In this document: positions 1 through 7,488 of the stretch, in pieces
How the letters are laid out: each line of letters begins with the position of its first letter
Position numbering within the stretch: the first letter of the stretch is position 1
From: Cupriavidus pauculus
GTDB lineage: Bacteria; Pseudomonadota; Gammaproteobacteria; Burkholderiales; Burkholderiaceae
DNA length: 64,000 bases
Direction of reading: 5' to 3'
NCBI RefSeq assembly: GCF_002858765.1
Contig: NZ_PJRP01000020.1
Span: 62,001-126,000, forward strand
Made by a program: the position numbers and the translations under genes
Notes under the pieces: generated by a model
Seen by the model: only the letters and a program-made list of their open reading frames with translations
Database searches by the model: none
What the model was told of the DNA's origin: nothing

Positions 1-951
1 CGAAATGATGTTGCGGCGCGTGCGGCCGGTGGTGGCGTTGGCATCGTCGAGTTCGGGCTCGGCGCAGATCCAGTCGCCGTCCACCGCGTTGGCGGCCAGC
101 GACGTCGCGGCGCGCACCACCCAGTTGCCGGTGGCGGCAGAGGCGCTGGCGCCCGTTTCGTCGACGAACAGGGCCGTGCTGCCTTGCTGCTTGCCGACGA
201 AGACGCGGCCCACCTTGCTGCCGGCGATGGTCAGCGCGAAGGCGCCCGGATAGCGAGCCTGGTCGGCGTCGGCGCTGAGCGTGCCGGTCTGGCCGCCCGT
301 GCAGTTGGCGCTGTAGCCCTGGCTTGCGCACACGCGTACCGAACCGTCGGCCTGGATCGCCAGTTGGCCGGCCGCGGCCGTGTCACCTGCCTGGCGCAGA
401 TAGCTGTAGGTGCCGGCGATGTCCTTCAGTTGGGCGCCCTTGTTTGCGGCAGAGATATAGCCCTGCAGCAGGCCGTTGCCGGTCTTGACGTTGGGCACCT
501 GGCCCAGTGCGCCCGAAAGCAGGCCATCGTCCAGCGTGAAGCTGAACGTGATCGATGACGCGGCGGCGGCCAGCGCAGCCGGCACGTCGGCGCCCGAGGC
601 CGTCAGTTTCGATACGCGGTAGGTGTCGCCGTTCTGCGTGTACTGGCCCACCAGTGCCCCGGCCAGGCCGAAGCGGGAATCGAGGAAGCGCAGGGTGATC
701 TGGCCGGCGGCAGGCTGGTCGAGCTGGACCGATACCGTGTCGCCAAAGCTCACCGAACCCACATAAAGCGATCCGCCTGCCAGCGGCTTGACCTCGGCTG
801 GCGTCGCGTCGGTGTTGGTGCCGCCGCTGGCGGTGTTGCCGTCATCGCCGCCGCCACAAGCGGTCATCGCCGCCGTGGCCAGCAGCAGCATGGCTGCCGT
901 GCCGGCGCCGCGTTGCATCCACTGTCCAGGTTTCCTCGTCCTGCTTTCCAT
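1..951 (-). CDS. Putative surface lipoprotein, C-terminus cut by window edge
   Basis: The reading frame is open from an ATG at 951 to the first base of the window (317 codons), so the C-terminus is missing. A GGAAG ribosome site lies just upstream of the ATG. The N-terminus has a positively charged stretch, a hydrophobic segment rich in Leu/Ala and a Cys followed by three glycines (M-T-A-C-G-G-G), which looks like a lipoprotein signal although the lipobox is imperfect. The rest is rich in Ala, Gly, Thr and Ser, with several tandem-sounding strands and a few Cys residues. I recognise no enzymatic motif. Probably anchored in the outer membrane or periplasm; function unknown. Confidence 0.7.
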   Translation of the reverse strand, partial: MESRTRKPGQWMQRGAGTAAMLLLATAAMTACGGGDDGNTASGGTNTDATPAEVKPLAGGSLYVGSVSFGDTVSVQLDQPAAGQITLRFLDSRFGLAGALVGQYTQNGDTYRVSKLTASGADVPAALAAAASSITFSFTLDDGLLSGALGQVPNVKTGNGLLQGYISAANKGAQLKDIAGTYSYLRQAGDTAAAGQLAIQADGSVRVCASQGYSANCTGGQTGTLSADADQARYPGAFALTIAGSKVGRVFVGKQQGSTALFVDETGASASAATGNWVVRAATSLAANAVDGDWICAEPELDDANATTGRTRRNIIS

Positions 952-1168
952 GTTTCTTCCCCGTTGTCGTTGTTGTGTCGATCGTTGCGTGCGCCGCGGG
1001 TGGTCGATGTGGCCGGTGCGACCAGTGCGGCGTGTGCGGCACGTGGCCGCGCGACAGTCTATGAACAAGGGATGACGTACCTGTGACAGCCTGACGTATC
1101 GGCATCCCCGGATTTTTCATCGGGATTCGCCTAGAGTGATCGGAGCGGGGCAACGCGGAGGGAAGGCG

Positions 1169-1909
1169 ATGGCACACGGATTTCGGGGAATGTCGCACGG
1201 ACGGCGCAGGCTCTTGATTGCGGGCGGGTGGTCCATGCTGCTGGCGGTGCCGGCCGGGCACGCCGTGGCGCAGTCCGCGCAAGGCAAGGCGAAATCGAAG
1301 ATTGGCGTGGTCGGCTCGGGCCGGCTGGGCGGCGCGGTGGGCAGCCTGCTGGTGAAGGCGGGGCATCCGGTCATGTTCGCGTCGCGCCATCCCGACGAAC
1401 TGAAAACGCTGACCGATTCGCTCGGGCCGCTGGCTCAGGCAGGCACGGTCGCCCAGGCCGTGGCGTTTGCCGACGTGATACTGCTTGCCGTGCCCTATGG
1501 TGCGGTGCCGGATATCGGCCAGCAGAACCGCTGGCAGGGCAAGATCGTGCTGGACGCCACCAACGCCGTGGCGGCGCGCGATGGCGCCATCGTGGACGAG
1601 GTCAAGGCCAACGGCATTGGTGCCACCACGGCCAAATACCTGGCCGGTGCGCGGATCGTGCGGGTGTTCAATTTCACGGGCGCGTCGGAGTTCACGCGCG
1701 AAAGTCACCGCAAGCCGCCGCTGATGGCCGTGCCGATGGCCGGTAACGATGCCGAGGCGCTGTCCGTGGCGGCCGGGCTGGTGCGCGATGCGGGGTTCGA
1801 TCCGGTGGTGGTTGGCGGGCTATCGAGTGCCGACCGGTTTGCGCCCGGTGGCAAGCTGTTCCGCCAGATGGGGACTGCCGAAGAATTTCGCCGTGCGATG
1901 GACCAGTAG
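1169..1909 (+). CDS. Exported NADPH-dependent F420-reductase-like oxidoreductase
   Basis: A 246-residue protein with an N-terminal Rossmann nucleotide-binding site (I-G-V-V-G-S-G-R-L-G-G) of the kind found in the F420-dependent NADP oxidoreductase family (NADP-binding, N-terminal domain only). The start at 1169 is preceded by GGAGGGA, better than the upstream ATG at 1136. Ahead of the enzyme domain are about 35 extra residues with R-R-R-L-L-I and a hydrophobic stretch ending A-V-A-Q, which resembles a twin-arginine export signal. The family is normally cytoplasmic, so export with a bound cofactor would fit the Tat route. The substrate cannot be told; it stands alone with no operon partner. 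Confidence 0.75.
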   Translation: MAHGFRGMSHGRRRLLIAGGWSMLLAVPAGHAVAQSAQGKAKSKIGVVGSGRLGGAVGSLLVKAGHPVMFASRHPDELKTLTDSLGPLAQAGTVAQAVAFADVILLAVPYGAVPDIGQQNRWQGKIVLDATNAVAARDGAIVDEVKANGIGATTAKYLAGARIVRVFNFTGASEFTRESHRKPPLMAVPMAGNDAEALSVAAGLVRDAGFDPVVVGGLSSADRFAPGGKLFRQMGTAEEFRRAMDQ

Positions 1910-1943
1910 CTGGCCGGGGCGGCAGGGTGGAAGCCGCTGCGCC

Positions 1944-2333
1944 TTAGCGCCGGCGCCACTCCATCGCCACCATGGATGGCGTGAAGCCCAATTGGCCGAA
2001 GAATGCCGCTTCGGAAGAGCGCGCGGCTCGCAGAACCCAGGTGATGTCCGGGTCGTTGCCCATGACATGGCGCAGCAATGCGCGGCCAATGCCGCGGCGG
2101 CGATGTTGCGGTGCGACGGCGACCATGGAGATGTAGCCGTTGGAGATGTCGTCGCAGAGGGCGCGCGCGAAGCCGATGACCTCGCCGTTTTCCACGGCCA
2201 CCGCCACGCGTTGCGAGTTGGCGATCAGTTGCGCGAAGCGCTCGGGATTGCCGACCCGTTGTTCCCAGCCGTTGGCAGCCAGCAGCAGCCGGGCTGCCTC
2301 TACCTCCGCGGGCAACGGATTACGGATTTCCAT
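1944..2333 (-). CDS. GNAT family N-acetyltransferase
   Basis: A 129-residue single-domain GNAT protein. The acetyl-CoA binding motif A is clear (Q-H-R-R-R-G-I-G-R-A-L-L, around residues 75-86), followed by the typical C-terminal beta-bulge region ending G-F-T-P. The start at 2333 is fixed by a perfect AGGAGG seven bases upstream, which excludes the longer open frame reaching 2552. It is convergent with the oxidoreductase gene and divergent from the AMP nucleosidase gene. The acceptor substrate is unknown; small GNAT enzymes of this type act on amines, amino acids or antibiotics. Confidence 0.8.
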   Translation of the reverse strand: MEIRNPLPAEVEAARLLLAANGWEQRVGNPERFAQLIANSQRVAVAVENGEVIGFARALCDDISNGYISMVAVAPQHRRRGIGRALLRHVMGNDPDITWVLRAARSSEAAFFGQLGFTPSMVAMEWRRR

Positions 2334-2581
2334 CGACAATTCCTCCTGCGTCATTCCGGAGCGCAAGCATGCAGACCCTCCATAAGTGGGGGGCGCAGAG
2401 CCGCTGCGCCGCGTTTTCGCGCGATGTGTCGCGCAATTTGTCGCGCATTTCGGCGACAGAGTGTAGCGAAGCCGATGCGGCGACGTCAAACAACTTTGTC
2501 CGGAAAATGCGACCGTCCACACGCTTGTGCAATCCCGGCACCGGGCGCGCAACGGCCTGTTGCGCGCCGAAAGCTGGCGGT

Positions 2582-4072
2582 ATGATGGCTGTCATGAACG
2601 CCCCGATCTTCTCCTCCGCCCACCCGGCCGATCAGCTGGCCGAGTTCAGCGATGCCGATAGCGCGATGGCGCGTATCCGCGAGATCTACGACAGCTCCGT
2701 GGCGGCCGTGCGTGCGCGCTTCGACGCGTTTGCCAAGGGCAAGCCGCTGCCGTCGGCGGCCCACGCGTGCTACCCGTATCTCGGCATCTCCGTCAACCTG
2801 GAAACGATGGTCACCGATAGCCGCCCGTCATGGGGCACGGTGGCCTACCCCGGCGTTTACGGCACCACGGTCACGCGGCCGGATCTGCTGTGCGACTACT
2901 ATCGCGACCAGATTGAACGGCTGATGCGCTATCACCGCGTGCCGGTGGTGGTGGGCCTGTCGCGCCGGCCGATTCCGCTGCCGTTCGTGATCGAGGCATC
3001 GACCACCGACATCAGCTTCACGCAGGCCCGCGAACTGGAAGCCTCGTTTGTGCTGCCCGAGCTGAGCCGCATCGACGATTCGATTGCCAACGGCACCTAT
3101 GAGCCCACGCCGGGCGAAGCCTGGCCGTTGTCGCTGTTCCCGGCCGAACGCGTGGACCTGGCGCTGCAGCGCCTCTACCACTACACGGGCACGGCGCCCC
3201 ATCACTTCCAGCGTTTTGTGCTGTTTACGAACTATCAGCGATATGTCGACGAGTTCGTGACGTTGGGGCGAAACCTGATGTCTGGCGACGGTGGCGACGG
3301 CTACGTGCGATTTGTCGAGCCAGGCGATGTGGTGCAGGACGTAGGCGGTGCGGAGCCCGACGACGCGACGCGCCCGAAGGCGCTACCGCAGATGCCTGCC
3401 TATCACCTGGTGCGCGAGGACGGGCTCGGCGTGACGCTGGTGAACATCGGCGTGGGGCCATCGAACGCCAAGACCATGACCGACCACCTGGCCGTGTTGC
3501 GTCCGCACTGCTGGCTGATGGTGGGCCACTGCGGCGGACTGCGTCGCTCGCAGCAGTTGGGCGATTACGTGCTGGCGCACGCCTACGTGCGCGACGATCA
3601 TGTGCTGGACCACGACCTGCCGCCGTGGGTGCCGGTGCCACCAATCGCCGAAATCCAGGTGGCGCTGCAGGAGGCGGTGGCCCGCGTGACGGGTTTGTCC
3701 GGCACCGAGATGAAGACGCGCATGCGCACCGGCACGGTCGTGTCGACCGACGACCGCAACTGGGAACTGAAGTCGAAGGCGCTGTACGCCCGGTTCAACC
3801 AGTCGCGAGCCATCGCCATCGACATGGAAAGCGCGGCCGTCGCGGCCAATGGGTTTCGCCTGCGCGTGCCGTATGGCACGTTGCTGTGCGTATCCGACAA
3901 GCCCCTGCATGGCGAGCTGAAACTGCGCGGCATGGCCAATGCGTTCTACCGCCAGCGCGTCAGCCAGCACATGACGATCGGCCTGGAAGCCATCCGCATC
4001 CTGCGCGAGAACGGCGTCGACGAGTTGCACTCGCGCAAGTTGCGCAGCTTCGACGAACCGGCGTTCCGCTAA
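2582..4072 (+). CDS. amn: AMP nucleosidase
   Basis: Cleaves AMP to adenine and ribose 5-phosphate in the cytoplasm, contributing to purine balance. The predicted 496 residues match the family length (about 484 in E. coli). The N-terminal half is the Amn-specific domain with conserved S-W-G and Y-P-G-V-Y-G-T-T-V-T-R-P segments; from about residue 285 follows the purine-nucleoside-phosphorylase-like fold with G-V-G-P-S-N-A-K and G-H-C-G-G-L-R, and near residue 413 the ribose-binding D-M-E-S-A-A. ATGs at 2582, 2585 and 2594 are all possible; no strong ribosome site decides among them. A monocistronic gene. Confidence 0.93.
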   Translation: MMAVMNAPIFSSAHPADQLAEFSDADSAMARIREIYDSSVAAVRARFDAFAKGKPLPSAAHACYPYLGISVNLETMVTDSRPSWGTVAYPGVYGTTVTRPDLLCDYYRDQIERLMRYHRVPVVVGLSRRPIPLPFVIEASTTDISFTQARELEASFVLPELSRIDDSIANGTYEPTPGEAWPLSLFPAERVDLALQRLYHYTGTAPHHFQRFVLFTNYQRYVDEFVTLGRNLMSGDGGDGYVRFVEPGDVVQDVGGAEPDDATRPKALPQMPAYHLVREDGLGVTLVNIGVGPSNAKTMTDHLAVLRPHCWLMVGHCGGLRRSQQLGDYVLAHAYVRDDHVLDHDLPPWVPVPPIAEIQVALQEAVARVTGLSGTEMKTRMRTGTVVSTDDRNWELKSKALYARFNQSRAIAIDMESAAVAANGFRLRVPYGTLLCVSDKPLHGELKLRGMANAFYRQRVSQHMTIGLEAIRILRENGVDELHSRKLRSFDEPAFR

Positions 4073-4127
4073 CGCCTGGGGCCTGATGCCCGCGGCCCCG
4101 CCTCACGCCCTCAGGGAAAACAGAAAT

Positions 4128-4155
4128 AAAAAAGTGCGCGGGGTTGCCGCGCGCA
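4128..4155 (-). terminator. Terminator of the ompW gene
   Basis: On the minus strand a TGCGCG/CGCGCA stem (4150-4155 with 4135-4140) is extended inward by GG/CC after one mismatch and followed directly by CTTTTTT. It lies about 90 bases downstream of the ompW stop codon, in the intergenic space with amn, which converges on it. Confidence 0.7.
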
Positions 4156-4242
4156 GTGAGGCGGGAAGGACGTCGGTTAGGCGGCCTTCCCTCGAGGAGA
4201 CAAAATAGAAAGTCTCGGAGAAATCCTAGGTCTGAAGGCCAA

Positions 4243-4899
4243 TCAGAAGCGATAGCCCACGCCGGCGCTGAACAGCCACGGATCGAGGCTGACCGTCGAC
4301 ACCTTGACTCCATTGGCGTAGACGTTGCTGGAAATCCAGACCTTCTTGGCGTCGACGTTCAGGAACCAGTTCTTGGTGAGCTTGTAGTCCATGCCGATCT
4401 GCAGCGCCGGGCCCACGCTCCACTTGTCCAGACCCAGCGTGCCACCGGCCAGGTCGGCACCGTAGACGCGCGTGGCGTTCACGCCGGCGCCCACATACGG
4501 ACGGAAGGTGCCGTTCGGCAGGAAGTGGTACTGCAGCAGCAGGCTCGGCGGCAGGTGCTTGAACGTGCCGATCTTCGTGCCATCAAGGCTCACGTCCTGC
4601 TTCTGCGGGATGGTCAGCACCAGTTCGGCCGCGATATGCGGCACGATGAAATAGGTGATGTCAACTTCTGGGATCCACTTGTTGTTGACATGGATGCGAT
4701 CCGATGCGCCAACGCCGCCCACGGGGTCGGACTTGTTGGCCATGTCGAGATAGGTGCCGCGCAGGCGGACCATCCAGTTGCCCTGCGCCTCGTCAGCGGC
4801 GGCGGCAGGCGCCGAAACGGCACCCATGGCGGCGGCGACGAGCGCCATGCAGATGGAGGAAACGAGGGTCTTGCGACGGGGAGAAGTTGCAGTGGTCAT
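4243..4899 (-). CDS. ompW: OmpW family outer membrane protein
   Basis: A 218-residue precursor with a signal peptide of about 35 residues (basic start, hydrophobic core, A-P-A-A-A-A-D) and a body of alternating strands ending in Phe (G-V-G-Y-R-F), the usual signature for BAM-dependent insertion. OmpW proteins form eight-stranded beta barrels that pass small hydrophobic molecules. The family markers W-x-V-R-L-R-G-T-Y near the mature N-terminus and P-P-S-L-L-L-Q-Y in mid-protein are present. Start chosen at 4899 because it gives a proper signal peptide; the longer frame to 5028 adds a cysteine-rich stretch that would break it. A possible FNR-type box lies 60-75 bases upstream. Confidence 0.9.
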   Translation of the reverse strand: MTTATSPRRKTLVSSICMALVAAAMGAVSAPAAAADEAQGNWMVRLRGTYLDMANKSDPVGGVGASDRIHVNNKWIPEVDITYFIVPHIAAELVLTIPQKQDVSLDGTKIGTFKHLPPSLLLQYHFLPNGTFRPYVGAGVNATRVYGADLAGGTLGLDKWSVGPALQIGMDYKLTKNWFLNVDAKKVWISSNVYANGVKVSTVSLDPWLFSAGVGYRF

Positions 4900-5185
4900 G
4901 TTGGTCAGGCACAAAACATCGAAAAGTGCGACCAGTGTGTCTTGTGCGAGGCACCCAAACCTTGATGCAGGACAAGTGAAGCGCAGCCGACACAAATTGC
5001 GTGGAACTGCGTCGTCAATGTGCGACAACGCCGGCGGCGCAGCCCTGCGAGGGCTTGCGGCACGCGGCGGATACTTCTATGGACATGCGGATTTATTCGT
5101 GGCGGACGCGCTTTGCCGCCCTTACGCTGTGGGCTCGTGGTTGTGCACCGCGCATGTCGTGGGCGTCCACCAGGACGTCTTTTCA
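4900..5185. other. Intergenic region upstream of ompW
   Basis: About 290 bases between the ompW start and the hairpin at the end of leuA. It contains the candidate FNR/Anr box (4962-4975). A weak sigma70-like pair on the plus strand (TTGCGG, 17 bases, TATGGA, near 5054-5082) points toward the hairpin at 5186, and no gene is assigned on that strand. Otherwise I see nothing in it. Confidence 0.4.
4962..4975. promoter_or_regulatory. Candidate FNR/Anr box upstream of ompW
   Basis: The sequence TTGAT-GCAG-GACAA matches 8 of 10 positions of the FNR/Anr palindrome TTGAT-N4-ATCAA. It lies about 63-76 bases before the ompW ATG. OmpW genes of other proteobacteria are known to respond to FNR-type regulators; binding here is inference. 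Confidence 0.4.
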
Positions 5186-5219
5186 GGTGTGCCCTGTGGG
5201 GGCAGGGCACACCGTTTTT
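5186..5219. terminator. Strong hairpin at the end of leuA, T-tract on plus strand
   Basis: An 11-bp perfect stem (GGTGTGCCCTG, 5186-5196, with 5203-5213) and a six-base G-rich loop. Five T residues follow on the plus strand (5215-5219), whereas on the minus strand, the leuA direction, the bases after the stem are TGAAAAG. It can serve leuA as a T-poor or bidirectional terminator, but its best orientation is plus. Confidence 0.65.
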
Positions 5220-5223
5220 CCGG

Positions 5224-6930
5224 TCAAGCAGCCTTGGCCCGGTCCTGGTCCTGCTGGGGGTCCCGTGCCTGCAGATGTCGGTTGACACCCGACACCATGG
5301 CCTTCAGCGACGCCGTGACGATGCTGGCGTCCACGCCGGCGCCAAAGCCCGTAGGCGAATCATCAACGCGCACTTCCACATAGCAGGCCGCATTGGCGTC
5401 GGCACCGGTGGTCATGGCGTGCTCGTGGTAATCCATCACCCGCACGGCAATGCCCAGGCCGCGTGAGAAGGCGTCGACCGCCGCGTCGATGGGCCCGTTG
5501 CCCGCACCGCGCACCCGAACGGGCTGGCCGTCGCGCGTCACTTCCATTTCGATTTCCACGGCGTTGTCGCGGGTCGACACCATGCGGTGCGACACATAGC
5601 GCAGCGGCGCGTCAACGTCGAGGTACTCGCGGCGGAACAGCGCGTAGAGGTCCTCGGCGCTGGCTTCGAGCCCGGTCTCGTCGGTCATCACCTGCACCGC
5701 ACGGCTGAATTCGATCTGCAGGCGGCGCGGCATGTAGATGCCATGGGCCTGCTCCAGCAGGTACGCCATGCCGCCCTTGCCCGACTGGCTGTTCACGCGG
5801 ATCACCGCGTCGTAGCTGCGGCCCAGGTCGGCGGGGTCGATCGGCAGGTAGGGCACTTGCCAGACCGCGTCGGGCTTCTGCTGTGCAAAGCCCTTGCGGA
5901 TGGCGTCCTGGTGCGAGCCCGAAAAGGCCGTGAATACAAGATCGCCTACGTACGGATGGCGCGGATGCACCGGCAGCTGGTTGCAGTGCTCCACGCACTG
6001 ACGTACTTCGTCGATATCGGAAAAATCGAGTTCGGGGTCCACGCCCTGGGTGTAGAGGTTCAGCGCCAGCGTGACCAGGTCGACGTTGCCGGTGCGCTCG
6101 CCGTTGCCGAACAGGCAGCCTTCCACGCGGTCGGCACCGGCCATCACGGACAGTTCCGCGGCCGCCACCGCCGTGCCGCGGTCGTTATGCGGATGGACGG
6201 ACAGCACGATATGTTCGCGACGCGCCAGATGCCGGTGCATCCATTCGATCTGATCGGCAAAGATGTTGGGCGTGCTGCATTCCACCGTGGTCGGCAGATT
6301 CAGGATCATCGGGCGCGTGGCGTCCGGCTGCCAGACGGCGGATACGGCGTCAGACACTTCCAGCGAGAAATCGAGCTCGGCGAGGCTGAAGGTCTCGGGC
6401 GAATATTCGTAGGACCAGGCCGTACCCGGCATGGCGTCGGTGAGTTCGCGGATCAGGCGCGTACCGGACACGGCCACCTCCTTGATCTCTTCGCGCGACG
6501 CGTTGAACACGATGCGGCGCCAGGCCGGGGCAATCGGGTTGTACAGGTGTACGGTGGCACGTTTGGCACCCCGCACCGATTCCACCGTGCGGCGAATCAG
6601 GTCTTCGCGCGCCTGGGTCAGCACCACGATGGTGACGTCGTCCGGAATGCGGTCTTCCTCGATCAGCATGCGCACGAAATCGAAATCGGTCTGCGATGCC
6701 GATGGGAAGGCGACCTCAATTTCCTTGAGTCCAACTTTCACCAGCTGCTCGAAGAGGCGCAGCTTGCGGGCGCTGTTCATCGGCTCGATCAGCGCCTGGT
6801 TGCCGTCGCGCAGGTCAGTGCTCATCCAGCGCGGGGCGCGGGTGATCTGGCGCGATGGCCAGGCGCGGTCGGGCAAATCGACAACGGTGGCGGGACGGTA
6901 CTTGGCGGCGGGGTTGCGCAACATGGGCAT
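5224..6930 (-). CDS. leuA: 2-isopropylmalate synthase (long form)
   Basis: First committed step of leucine synthesis: condenses acetyl-CoA with 2-ketoisovalerate. The 568-residue length and N-terminal extension belong to the long LeuA type found in actinobacteria and many betaproteobacteria. The TIM-barrel metal site is visible as S-T-D-L-R-D-G-N-Q (about residues 37-45) and H-P-H-N-D-R-G (about 245); the leucine-sensing regulatory domain occupies about residues 440-560. An AAGGAG ribosome site fixes the start at 6930. The 5' region carries a leader ORF and hairpin suggesting attenuation in addition to feedback inhibition. It stands alone, not with leuBCD. Confidence 0.95.
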   Translation of the reverse strand: MPMLRNPAAKYRPATVVDLPDRAWPSRQITRAPRWMSTDLRDGNQALIEPMNSARKLRLFEQLVKVGLKEIEVAFPSASQTDFDFVRMLIEEDRIPDDVTIVVLTQAREDLIRRTVESVRGAKRATVHLYNPIAPAWRRIVFNASREEIKEVAVSGTRLIRELTDAMPGTAWSYEYSPETFSLAELDFSLEVSDAVSAVWQPDATRPMILNLPTTVECSTPNIFADQIEWMHRHLARREHIVLSVHPHNDRGTAVAAAELSVMAGADRVEGCLFGNGERTGNVDLVTLALNLYTQGVDPELDFSDIDEVRQCVEHCNQLPVHPRHPYVGDLVFTAFSGSHQDAIRKGFAQQKPDAVWQVPYLPIDPADLGRSYDAVIRVNSQSGKGGMAYLLEQAHGIYMPRRLQIEFSRAVQVMTDETGLEASAEDLYALFRREYLDVDAPLRYVSHRMVSTRDNAVEIEMEVTRDGQPVRVRGAGNGPIDAAVDAFSRGLGIAVRVMDYHEHAMTTGADANAACYVEVRVDDSPTGFGAGVDASIVTASLKAMVSGVNRHLQARDPQQDQDRAKAA

Positions 6931-7023
6931 GGGTATCTCCTTCCTCGCTAAGGAAGCATCAGGAAGCGGCTCGGCATACGAGGGCTTCGCGTGAACGGGA
7001 AAAACGGAAAAAGGGTGGCGAAA

Positions 7024-7062
7024 GGTTGCCGAACTGCCACGGGGGCCCTAGGCCCGGCAACC
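7024..7062 (-). terminator. Attenuator-like hairpin upstream of leuA
   Basis: On the minus strand GGTTGCCG (7062-7055) pairs perfectly with CGGCAACC (7031-7024). The loop contains the leader stop codon and a small internal GGGCC/GGGCCC repeat. Downstream the transcript has pyrimidine-rich CCTTTCGCCACCC and then TTTTT. The T-tract is not immediate, so termination strength is uncertain. Confidence 0.45.
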
Positions 7063-7212
7063 GATCGGTAGGCCTAGCAGTAGCGAGGAAGCGCCCAGCA
7101 GAGCGCGGCACGACGTCAGGCCGGCCAGCGAACCATCAACGCACGCGCGCACGGCGGCACCGATGCGCGAGGCATCTGCGGCGTGGCGGAGGTCGAGGGC
7201 GTTGGCTGGCAT
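7048..7212 (-). CDS. Putative leu leader peptide ORF (54 aa)
   Basis: A short frame from ATG 7212 to TAG 7048, between a sigma70-like promoter and leuA. Its second half is leucine-rich: L-L-G-A-S-S-L-L-L-G-L-P. The four leucines nearest the stop are encoded CTA-CTG-CTA-x-CTA, and CTA is a rare codon in this GC-rich DNA. The codons sit just before the 5' arm of the hairpin at 7024-7062, the arrangement expected of transcription attenuation by ribosome stalling on leucine codons. No good ribosome site precedes ATG 7212; a GTG at 7152 is another possible start. Function inferred from position and codon content only. Confidence 0.5.
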   Translation of the reverse strand: MPANALDLRHAADASRIGAAVRACVDGSLAGLTSCRALLGASSLLLGLPIGCRA

Positions 7213-7262
7213 CGTGCAAGAAGAGGATATCGCGTCGCCATCTGGCGAGCACGAACACGCAG

Positions 7263-7292
7263 AGCGTAGTGCAAAACAAGCGGCAGCGTCAA
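7263..7292 (-). promoter_or_regulatory. Sigma70-like promoter for the leuA leader transcript
   Basis: Minus strand: TTGACG (7292-7287), 18 bases, TACGCT (7268-7263). Transcription would start near 7256, about 44 bases before the leader ORF and 325 bases before leuA, giving the long leader an attenuator needs. Confidence 0.45.
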
Positions 7293-7488
7293 CCGTCGGT
7301 ATGTCGTCTGACTAGTCTGATTCGGCCTGGAATGCGCGGTGCCGCACGTCAAAGCCTTACCCCGAACGGATGACTTCCACCCGATATGTGGGGTAGCGCT
7401 CAGCCCTCTGGCCAGTACATCGCCATGCACATCCCGCCTAGGCTGACAGCAGCAGGAACGGGATCGATAACGAGACAGAGGGGCAATC

